A stretch of DNA of 64,000 bases. It comes from Cyathus striatus. Its lineage: Eukaryota > Basidiomycota > Agaricomycetes > Agaricales > Nidulariaceae. Under the pieces are notes generated by a model that did no database searches, was not told where the DNA came from, and saw only the letters and a list, made by a program, of their open reading frames with translations. The position numbers and the translations under genes are program-made. Location of the stretch: assembly GCA_025738555.1 (NCBI GenBank), contig JAOVFP010000009.1:2480001-2544000 (forward strand). Reading direction: 5' to 3'. Below, one piece after another: positions 13,796 through 23,865 of the stretch; positions within the stretch are counted from its first letter, which is position 1; the number at the start of each line of letters is the position of its first letter.

Positions 13796-14274
13796 GGAGA
13801 AGAGAGTAGAAGTGAACCACGCACAAGTGACACCCGCAGCCTTATAATTTAGTCCAATACATGGATATGTGAGGTGATCTGACGTTATTCTGTGAAAAGA
13901 GGAGCCAGCACTTGCTGGTGAAGGAAGCTCGATGAGTCAACTATGTAGAAGTATGAGCAGGGATGAGTGGCAGAGATAGTGCTCACTGGTAACGAAGAAC
14001 CAGTGATACCGAACTTATCCTTCTCCGCCGTTGACTGCGCCTTCCCAATCTCCAACAATAACAACTGCGCCGTTCAGCAGGAGGACCAGTAGGACACGAC
14101 GTCGAACTAGTGTCTTGAGGTCTTCTCGGGTTCGTTCAACGCGGCCTGTGGATCAGTATCTTGGCAATGTCGAATATCCCAGTGGATAGTAAGAGTAGGG
14201 TGGTGAAATGGTAGGGTTGTCGTGAGAAGGTTGTCGCTAGCATCGTTGACGAATCCAAAAGAGAACATTGTCAT

Positions 14275-14649
14275 TAGGGGAAATCAAACTTGGCTCTTTT
14301 GTTGTGCCAAGCAGTTTTTTGTTGCGTGGGAACTTCGTTTTGTTTCGACCGAGGTTTGACACCCCCACATCGTATCGAAACAAATGACTGATGGCTCCGG
14401 CGGAGTTCCATCTTGGATTGAAGTTGACTCCGAGTGAGTCAAGGAGTTCACGCGTGCACCTCCGAGTCCGAGTGAGCCAAGCAGTCGCTTACTTGAACTT
14501 CAAGCTCCGACACAACATCGACTAGGTACGCTCGTAACGGGATCGCCTCGAAACGACGTCGCGTCCTTTCTTTTGTTTCTGTGGGAAGATGTGTTGTTTC
14601 GACCGCCAATCGTTTCGTTTTGCCAAGAGGGCAAGTTTGATTTCCCCTA
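14275..14649. mobile_element. Small TIR element (MITE), about 375 bp
   Basis: The ends carry an 18-bp perfect inverted repeat, TAGGGGAAATCAAACTTG. The flanks, ATTGTCAT on the left and ATTGTTGT on the right, match at six of eight positions with two transitions if the final A is counted with the flank, so an aged 8-bp duplication is possible but not proven. No coding content. Confidence 0.6.
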
Positions 14650-15110
14650 TTGTTGTGCATGTGCAAGGCGGCCAGAAGCGGCACGAACATTCGCGCATCA
14701 ACGAGTTCACCGGTATATCCGAGAACGCGCACATTGTAGAATACATCATGTAGAATTATGTAGAATGTTGTAGATATATTAACTAGTATAAAATTACAAC
14801 GAAATTGTATGTACAATAAGTGTGAATCTATTCCCCCTTTCCCTACTCCTAATTGTGTGATCTTAAGTCTTAGTTGCCTGCGCGCCTTGGTAAGTATGTA
14901 CTAATTTATTAAGTACTATTACAATAGTCATGTGATTCTTGTTCTCACGCGAGTACTTACTTTGAGTCGCATTTACGAAGAATGTTCTATTCGGCGGTGA
15001 TCAAGATAGCAAATACGTAGATGTCATCTATAAATCGATAACAACTATGTGCTTGTCCTATTTATGTATTCGACTAGCTCCTGGGACCATTTGCACAAAT
15101 TCGCATACAT

Positions 15111-15550
15111 GCGATCCAACTTTAATCTGACCCGGCTCTATGTATGGATGATGATGGATCATCGATAAGCACAACCCAGAAGAATTTGTAGTTAATCGAT
15201 CCCACCCTCATTCCAAATTAAATCAGGTATTCGACAAATAACTGATAGGACTTGCCCAGTGATAAGTATCTTCATACATGCTGCTGGGGTTTCTATGAAA
15301 TGCGTGAGATGCGCGAGATATAAGACACATATTGACTTACAACCATTCGCACGCTCAAGCCTCGCCTTCAGCAGGTTGTCGACGCGATCCAAATTTAACC
15401 TGACCCAATCTATTGGACAATCGATAACACACAAGAAATAGTAGCAGTTCTCGAGGTAATGGCCGATCGACTCTTCCCTTCATAACTCATACAAAGCTCA
15501 ATCAGGCCTTCGATAAGTGACTGATAGAAGCATGGTACCGATTCTTCCAT
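15111..15550. repeat. Diverged tandem duplication, period about 273 bp
   Basis: Sequence starting at GCGATCCAACTTTAATCTGA (15111) is repeated, diverged, from about 15383 (GCGATCCAAATTTAACCTGA). Both copies continue through an ATCGATAA.CACA segment and end in AAATCAGG.(A/C)TTCGA.AA.TGACTGATAG-like sequence. Function unknown. Confidence 0.55.
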
Positions 15551-16963
15551 CATTCTACAAAATGCATTACAATACGCACGACATGAGGCTTTTCATATAC
15601 AGACAGAAGATATAGTGTAATAATAAGTTGCGGCTGCTCGACAAGGTGAACAGGATAATGTTACTCATCAGCAAGGCACGTGGATCTTTCACATGTCTTT
15701 GTCTTTACCGGGCGTATTTTACTTTTTGGTCTTTGGATTTGAACATCTTTAGAGGTATTTCGGCAGTCTTTGTCTCTCTTTGTAGACTTTATTGTCTTTT
15801 ATTTACTTAGTGGGGTGCGTTTGTGTTAGATGAATTTCGTGAAGATATGCTGTATAGTATTGAACTGGTATGAAGTTAAGGTCGATCTTCAATTGACAAT
15901 TGTCGATACAACTTGAATACAACATGCGGTACTTACTAGTTAATCGTGACTGGTACCATTTTTGTATAGAATAAGTTTTAAACTTTCCATTCACTTTAGT
16001 TCTATACTTACGCATGCTCAATTCTCCTAGCATGGCCCAGATCGAGCTCGGGATTGGTCAGCAATAATCTAGGCGAAGTCGCGTTGCGGTCTTGTTCTGA
16101 AGTCCGGGGTCGGGACCGCATTATTTTAAGCTCCGCTCTAACTAATTCTCGGATCCAACTAACTGGTGAAACAGTCCTCACCCTTTTTCTTTCTTCCTCG
16201 TCCGCTTCCCCCTGGCTCTGCCTCGAAATCCTGCCGCAACGGCCTTCTCCACTGTTGAAGTCTTTTGCATAAAAGCTATTCTGAAGGCTAGTTGGCTTTG
16301 CTCCTGTTCGAAGTTCTGGTTCTCATCGCGTTGTCTGGCTGCCTGGCTGCTTCTGGCTCACCTCTGTCGCAACAACCTGCTTCATCCGACCAATGTCTAA
16401 CTCTATAGTTTCATTTCATGTGCTCAGTCTTTATCCTTGTTGGCTCTCTTGGTGTGAGCTTCTTATCCCTTTCAATGTATGCCAGGTTCAATGTCATGGT
16501 GTGATATTGTCGCTGTTCAGGTCACTCTTTTTTTGTAAATCACATTTTCTTGCTAATCTCCTTACTCAGATGATGGATTTCAATGTAGGTGCTTTTTGTG
16601 GTGAAGAGTGGAAGACAGGGGAGGTATGGAAGAACAGGTGTGTCATCTTTCAATGGCTTTTAGCAGTCCTACAGATGTATGTTCAGTGTTTGTTTTTAGG
16701 GAGTGCAGAGGAGTTATAAATATAACTCTTTGTTGATATTTTGGGAAAGAGTTACGTATGGTGTATGGAGAAGTTTTAAATGTGAGCTAGCATTGACGAG
16801 ATGAGGATGCCGCCGGAGGTGTAGATAAATAGAAGATTTCGGTATTGGTAACTTATATAGTGTTTTTGGATGTATGTAGCACCGCATAATAAAATTGTTT
16901 ATTTATTTATTTCATAAATGAGAGCAATATGCGTAGGATCCAAGCAGAGAACCTTGAAAAAGG

Positions 16964-17120
16964 ACTAATGTCTTTCGCAGTATTTAGAAATACATAACTA
17001 CCTTAAAAGACATACGTGCTTCTTTAAAAGAAAATGGACATAGCATTAGAAAGACATCGATGTCTTTGCACTTTAGTGTCTATATGAGTATTTTATGTCT
17101 TTTGTGTATTGCGAAAGACA
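16964..17120. repeat. Imperfect palindrome of about 155 bp built on AAGACAT/ATGTCTT
   Basis: The segment folds on itself around AAGACATCGATGTCTT (about 17050). The outer parts, AATGTCTTTCGCA near 16967 and TGCGAAAGACATC near 17108, are inverted repeats. It may be a very small MITE or a hairpin-forming relic. Confidence 0.5.
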
Positions 17121-17914
17121 TCTAAAGACGTCTTAAAGTTACACGGGTTTTCCTGATGCTGTAATACAGAAATCCCAGGTGTACGTCCACACTCGACCCT
17201 GGCATGCGGAGAACAGACTTGAAGTGCCACCGAAACAAATCATTTTAACCTGTAAACTCAATGCTTTAACGACAGATAGCGGGCGAAGATGAAGGAGCAT
17301 GCCAAATAAAAGTGTCCAGGAGGTGGGAAGAGACTCGTTGTCGTTCACTGTCTTATGACACGCCCGTCATGTTAGACATTAAGCTATTTTTAAACTATAA
17401 AGCTATGGATATGATATGGAACACATCTGATGGTAGAATGGCTTCGTGCTTCCGCTATCGGAAGGTGGAAAGAGCTACATGGGTATCCTCTTGCGCAATT
17501 GAGAGCAATCTGGGTTAGTGCGTCGACATGCAGAAGTTGTCAGACAAAAGAACCACAGACCGGCGACCACGCTGCACTCACATGCCAGGAACCACTCACG
17601 CGTCTGTCAGCGGTTATATTTATCGTTTTCACATTGACTTCATTCTCTAGTCGGATTATTCCATCCTCCGCGACTGCCGCCGACTTGAACTCGACGCAAT
17701 TACTTCATTCCCTTGATATCAGAGGTGTATGGATTACTGAGAAATCAAAATAACTGGAGATACGTGGATCGATAGGTTTTCCCGATCGACACATTCTAAT
17801 GGCTACTATTTATAATGTACCAGAAAAGGCTGCACACATGTGGTCAGACGGTTGATCGTTCCGACGCGTTGGCTAGGAGCACATTATTAACACACGGTAA
17901 GCATTGAATTGCTT

Positions 17915-17922
17915 TATATATA
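17915..17922 (+). promoter_or_regulatory. Possible TATA element of the NLR gene
   Basis: TATATATA lies about 107 nt upstream of the proposed NLR start codon, a reasonable distance for a fungal core promoter. This rests on position and sequence only. Confidence 0.3.
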
Positions 17923-18028
17923 GCCTGCTCATGTTAGCCTGCTTTCCCCCGTCTCGTCACCTCAAACACTTCACTACCGAAGCACTTAACAACTTTAAAG
18001 TTCAAAGTCAAATTTTCTGGCATTTACA

Positions 18029-21000
18029 ATGGCTGAAAATTCATCAAATGCTCAAATTCTCCCCAATGTGCAAAGTGCCATTATTCTTGGTGGGCAGCAG
18101 AATGCTGTTGGTCGCGATCAAATCAATTATTATAATATGAAAAATGAAGAAATCACAGAAAAACTTAAACTATTAAAGCCTATTGATCATAACTTGTACT
18201 ATCCCCCTTCATGCATGGAAGGGACTAGGGTTACTATTCTGAATGATATTTACAAGTGGTTAAAAGACTTTGGTATGTAGATTTATAGGTATAATTATGA
18301 CAGAAGGTAAATAAATTGTTTTAATAGATGCAACCACTCCAAACATTATGTGGATTACTGGGGGTCCAGGTACAGGAAAATCTGCAATAGCTTCTACTCT
18401 GGTTGAATCTCTTAATTCAAATGAATGGAAGAGACTGGGGGGCTGCCATTTCTTTAAGAGAGATGATAATACCTTAAGTGATGCCACTGTAGTTTGGAGA
18501 ATGATAGCTGCAGATTTAGCTTCCAAGTCAAAGTATTTTATGTTGAAAGACAAAATTGCAGAACATCTTGATAACAACTTTCAGCTTGGAAGCATTGAAT
18601 GGCATTTCAAACACTTGATTAAAGATCCACTGATTACTTGTCATGAACAACTTAAATATGACCCACCTGCATTTGTGATTGATGCTCTTGATGAATGCAA
18701 ATCATCTAATCATTTAATATATCTGAAAAAAACTTTACAAAACTGGGTTGAACTTCCTAAACATTTTAAGCTCATTTTAACTGGGAGGCCTGGTTCCCTA
18801 CCAGATATAATTGAGAATGAAAATTTATGCAAGATTGTTAAATTGGAAACAAATTCTAACCATGACCTAGAAATTGATCATGACATATATATCTTTCTAA
18901 AGAAAAGTTTGGAAAACTATCATAATGAATTACAACTTAATTCAATGGAAGAATTACATGATATGACCAAAAAGTCTGCTGGTTTGTTCATTTGGGCATC
19001 AACAGCAATTAAATACATCACTATGACTGCAGATGAAGATGAACAGCCCTCACCTGAAGACAAATTTCAGCAGGTTCTTCTTGGACATGTAAACCAAAGT
19101 GTTGAAATTCTCTACAATCAAATACTAGAAACTTCCTTTGGTAACTGGAAACCACAAAGGCAGAAAATTGTCGGACAAGTGCTAGGAACAATATACATGG
19201 CAAAGTCTCCATTGCACAAAGAGGATATTTCTTACTTTGTTAATATTGATAACAATTATGATGCTAAGGAGGTTTCTAGAATCTTAAGTTATCTTCTTCC
19301 AGTTACATCAATTAAAGACGATCATATAACATTCCATCATTTATCATTTGTTGAATTTATATTGGGAGGGTTTATAAATGAAAAATTTAAAATGAATCAA
19401 AACAAAATTGTGAAAACCATGACAAAAGCAATATTTGAGATTCTTAATAGTCAACTAAAATTTAATATTTGCAATGTTGACTCATCATGCAGAATGAATG
19501 AAAATATTGAGCCAACAATAGTTACCCAATATATACCATCACATCTTCAATATTGCTGCAGATACTGGAACATGCATTACATTGAAATGATTGAAAGTGA
19601 AAAATATCATTGTATTTCTTTAGTGAAGGAATTTAGAATGTTCTTATTCACAAAATTTTTATATTGGTTAGAAGTCATGAGCCTCTTAAATAAGATACAA
19701 ACAGCAGAAGAAATGTTGAAACAACTAATATTATGTACAAAGGTATGCTTCCAGCTAAATTACTACTAGTTAGATACTGAGCGTTATAAAGATAAACTCT
19801 AGAGAACATAATTTCATTGAAGATGGAATAAAATTTATTATGAATTTTTACATTCCCATTACTAGAAGCTTATCTCATATATATATCTCAGCACTAGCAT
19901 TTGCACCAAAAAACTCATTGATTTGGAAGCATTTCTCTCCATTCTTTGGAAATATACCTTCCATTATAAAAGGGAGAAATAGAGACTGGGATAAATCTTT
20001 ACAATCAATATGCTATACCAGTTCAACAGTAACATGTGTGGCATATTCACCAAATGGGAGACAGGTAGTGTTTGGCTCTGGTGACAATACCATCAGAGTA
20101 TGGAGTATAAAGAATGTAAATCTCACTACTGAACCATTTCAGGGCCACAGTGGATCAGTGACATCTGTGGCATTTTCTCCAGATGGAACACAAGTAGTGT
20201 CTGGCTCAGATGATGAAACAGTCAGGGTGTGGAATGTGAAGAGTGGAAAAACCATTGCTGGATCATTTCAAGGCCACAGTGATTCAGTGACATCTGTGGC
20301 ATTTTCTCAAGATGGAACACAAGTGGTGTCTGGCTCACGAGATCAAACAGTCAGGGTGTGGAATGTGAAAAGTGGAAAAACCATTGCTGGACAATTTCAA
20401 GGCCACAGTCAGTCAGTGACATCTGTTGCATTTTCTCAAGATGGAACAAAAGTAGTGTCTGGCTCATGGGATCAAACAGTCAGGATATGGAATGTGAAGA
20501 GTGGAAAAACCATTGCTGGACCATTTCAGGGCCACAGTCATTTAGTGACATCTGTTGCATTTTCTCCAGATGGAACACAAGTGGCATCTGGCTCAGCTGA
20601 TGAAACAGTCAGAGTGTGGAATGTGAATAGTGGAAAAACCATTGCTGGACCATTTCAAGGCCACAGTAATTGGGTGACATCTGTGGCATTTTCTCCAGAT
20701 GGAACACAAGTGGTGTCTGGCTCAGCTGATCAAACAGTCAGGGTGTGGAATGTGAAGAGTGAGAAAACCATTGCTGGACCACTTCAAGGCCACAGCCATT
20801 CAGTGACATCTGTTGCATTTTCTCCAGATGGAACACAAGTAGTGTCTGGCTCAAATGATCAAACAATAAGAGTGTGGAATGTGAAGAGTGGAACAACCAT
20901 TGCTGGATCATTTCAAGGCCACAGCCATTCAGTGACATCTGTGGCATTTTCTCAAGATGGAACACAAGTGGTGTCTGGCTCAGATGACGAAACAGTCAGA

Positions 21001-23205
21001 GTGTGGAATGTGAAGAGTGGAAAACCCACTGCTGGACCATTTCAAGGCCACAGTGGATCAGTGACATCTGTGGCATTTTCTCCAGATGGAACACAAGTGG
21101 TGTCTGGCTCAGCTGATCAAACAGTCAGAGTGTGGAATGTGGGGGGTGGAAAAACCATTGCTGGACCATTTCAAGGCCATAGTCATTCAGTGACATCTGT
21201 GGCATTTTCTCCAGATGGAACACAAGTAGTGTCTGGCTCAAATGATCAAACAGTCAGGGTGTGGAATGTGAAGAGTGGAAAAACCATTGCCAGAAAATTT
21301 CAAGGCCACAGTGATTCAGTGACATCTGTTGCATTTTCTTCAGATGGAACACAAGTAGTGTCTGGCTCAAATGATCAAACAATCAGAGTGTGGAATGTGA
21401 AGAGTGGGAAAACCATTGTTGGACCATTACAAGGCCACAGTCATTCAGTGACATCTGTTGCATTTTCTCAAGATGGAACACAAGTAGTGTCTGGCTCAAA
21501 TGATCAAACAGTCAGAGTGTGGAGTGTAGAGAGTGGAAAACCCACTGCTAGACCATTTCAAGGCCACAGTTATTTTGTGACATCTGTAGCATTTTCTCCA
21601 AATGGAACACCAGTGGCATCTAGCTCAGCTAATGAAACAGTCAGAGTGCAGAATGTGATGAGTGGAAAAACCATTTCTGGACCATTACAAGGCCACAGTA
21701 CTTGGATGACATCTGTTGCATTTTCTCCAGATGGAACACAAGTGGTATTTGGCTCAGCTGATCAAACAGTCAGGGTGTGGAATATGAAGGGTGGGAGAGC
21801 TATTGCTGAACCATTTAAATTCCACAGTAAATGGGTGACATCTGTGGCATTTTCTCCAAATGGAACACAAGTAGTGTCTGGCTCAGATGATGAAACAGTC
21901 AGGGTGTGGGATGTAAAGAGTGGAAAAACCATTGCTGAACCATTTGAAGGCCACAGCCATTCAGTGACATCTGTTGCATTTTCTCCAGATGGAAAAAAAG
22001 TGGTGTCTGGCTCATGGGATCAAACAGTCAGGGTGTGGAATGTGAAGAGTGGAAAAACCATTGCTGGACCATTTGAAGGCCACAGTGGACCTGTGACATC
22101 TGTGGCATTTTCTCCAGATGGAACAAAAGTAGTGTCTGGCTCATGGGATCAAACAGTCAGGGTGTGGAATGTGAAGAGTGGAAAAACTATTCCTGGAACA
22201 TTTCAAGGCCACAGTCATTCAGTGACAGCAGTGGCATTTTCTTCAGATGGAACACAAGTAGTGTCTGGCTCATGGGATCAAACAGTCAGGGTGTGGAATG
22301 TGAAGAGTAAAAAAACCATTGCTGGAATATTTCTAGCCCACAGTAATTCAGTGACATCTGTTGCATTTTCTCCAGATGGAACACAAGTGGTGTCTGGCTC
22401 AAATGATCAAACAGTCAGAGTGTGGAATGTGAAGAGTGGAAAAACCATTGCTGGACCATTTCAAGGCCACAGTGGATCTGTGACATCTGTAGCATTTTCT
22501 CCAGATGGAACACAAGTAGTGTCTGGCTCAAATGATAAAACAGTCAGGGTGTGGAATGTGAAGAGTGGAAAAACTATTGCTGCATCATTTCAAGGCCATA
22601 GTGATTCAGTGACATCTGTTGCATATTCTCCAGATGGAACACAAGTAGTGTCTGGCTCATGGGATCAAACAGTTAGGGTGTGGAATGTGAAGAGTGGAAT
22701 AACCATTGCTGAACCATTTCAAGGCCACAGTCAGTTAGTGACATCTGTTGCATTTTCTCCAGATGGAACACAAGTAGTGTCTGGCTCACAAGATCAAATG
22801 ATCAGGGTGTGGAATGTGAAGAGTGGAATAACCATTGCTGAACCATTTCAAGGCCAAATTAAATCAGTTATATCTGCTGCACCCTCTCCAGATGGAATAC
22901 AAGTGGTGTCTGGTTCAGGTAACCAAACAGTCAGTGTGTGGAACACAAACAATTCTTCAAATCATTCAGGTGAACTTGACCTATTAGAAGATGATGTTAT
23001 CTTTTCAACTTGCATTTCAGATGGATGGGTAAAAGATAGTAATAAAAAGCTATTATTTTGGGTTCCTTTTAATTATAGAGAACATCTCTGCAGTCTTGAA
23101 ACTGTACAAGTCTTTCCTAGTGATGGCATGTGCCAAATTGATTTGACAAATTTTGCCTGTGGATATAACTGGTACAAGTGTAAATCTGGGTCTCCTGCTC
23201 TTTAA
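18029..23205 (+). CDS. NLR: NACHT NTPase with about 23 WD40 repeats
   Basis: Three exons are proposed: 18029-18272, 18328-19742 and 19792-23205, joined by 55-nt and 49-nt GT..AG introns. They give one open frame of 1690 aa. The apparent stops at 18278 and after 19769 lie in introns. Residues 1-82 have no HET, PNP or HeLo-type effector domain but contain IILGGQQNAVGRDQIN. Walker A is GGPGTGKS (93-100) and Walker B is FVIDALDEC (197-205). A helical region carries FHHLSFVEFIL. The bridge to the repeats contains HIYISALAFAPKNSL, typical of basidiomycete NLRs. WD40 blades run from about 627 to 1615; 22 are 43-aa units. A C-terminal cap (about 1616-1690, with KLLFWVPFNYREHLC) follows. STAND proteins of this design oligomerise on ligand binding and trigger cell death in heterokaryon incompatibility. 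Here both role and ligand are inferred. The gene is intact although the surrounding block is decayed. Confidence 0.93.
20140..22977 (+). repeat. 129-bp coding minisatellite, 22 WD40 units
   Basis: Twenty-two head-to-tail units of exactly 129 bp encode 43-aa WD40 blades of the pattern QGHSxxVTSVAFS, DGTQVVSGSx, DQTVRVWNVKSGKTIAG. Unit positions 5, 6, 14, 24, 26 and 42 vary freely, while most others are nearly invariant. Two CpG dinucleotides are apparent to me across the whole array. The sameness of the framework implies recent unequal exchange or gene conversion. Confidence 0.95.
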
Positions 23206-23375
23206 AAGGCTTGGTTCAGATAGTCAAGTAAAAGATAGCAATAACAAGATATTATTTTGGGTTCCTTTCAATTGTGCAAATCTTGCCAGATAATGATATG
23301 TGTGAAGTTTATTTGGTACATTTCATATATGGATCTAAGTGATATAAGTGTAAAGTTATGTTCAGGAACAATGCT
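23206..23375 (+). pseudogene. Partial duplicate of the NLR C-terminal tail
   Basis: Immediately after the NLR stop codon, a diverged copy of its last exon tail begins. 'taaaagatagcaataacaag' then 'atattattttgggttccttt' match about 23029-23070 of the gene, and later 'ggatctaagtgatataagtg' matches 'ggatataactggtacaagtg'. It holds in-frame stops and a deletion, so it is a dead direct duplication of roughly 170 bp, probably the scar of an earlier tandem NLR or a slipped duplication. Confidence 0.75.
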
Positions 23376-23865
23376 GAACATGCTGCACCTTGCTTTCTTT
23401 TGTTTTCTCTTGGCATTTCCACTTATGTTCAACCTTTTTCTTTCATGAGCTCTTTGAGCAAGAAAAGATACCAGATTCAAGGGACATAGGAAGTTTTTAG
23501 GAAGAGCAAAAAACTAGTGTGTTCTCTTGTTTACCAGCTTTGTGTTCATTTACCACCTCTGCACTAAACAAAGGAAAGGACATGTGACAGCAACACACAT
23601 GTAATGATCTCATGTGATCTTGTATGAGTCAAGTTCACAGTCACCATCATTAAAACGATGAACATACCTCATTGTATGTATGCATAGGTATAGCACTGGT
23701 CTGGTGTACAACAGTGTAAAACATTTACTTATTTCCTAGTTTACAGTATCAATATATTGCATAATAAACAAAATATAATTGCTGCTAGTAATAGATTGAA
23801 TTGAGGCATTGTATACCAACCATAATCACCAATAGATTCAGATGTGAATGTACTCACACAAAAGC

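Larger units (their letters stand above)
13796..17900. other. Region of TE relics, no supported gene
   Basis: Besides the items listed separately (14275-14649, 15111-15550, 16964-17120) I see no coherent gene. Pyrimidine-rich sequence near 16150-16260 and 'gtcttt'-rich sequence near 15690-15800 generate weak frames only. Confidence 0.45.

Noticed and set aside
18273..19791. Stops inside the NLR suggesting a broken gene
   Set aside because: Both fall in good GT..AG introns (55 and 49 nt) whose removal joins family-typical sequence in one frame.
20358..20965. Other-frame and antisense frames across the WD40 array
   Set aside because: They are by-products of the 129-bp periodic sequence and have no independent motif.
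20140..22977. CRISPR-like array
   Set aside because: The regular 129-bp units are coding WD40 repeats without unique spacers, and the genome is eukaryotic.
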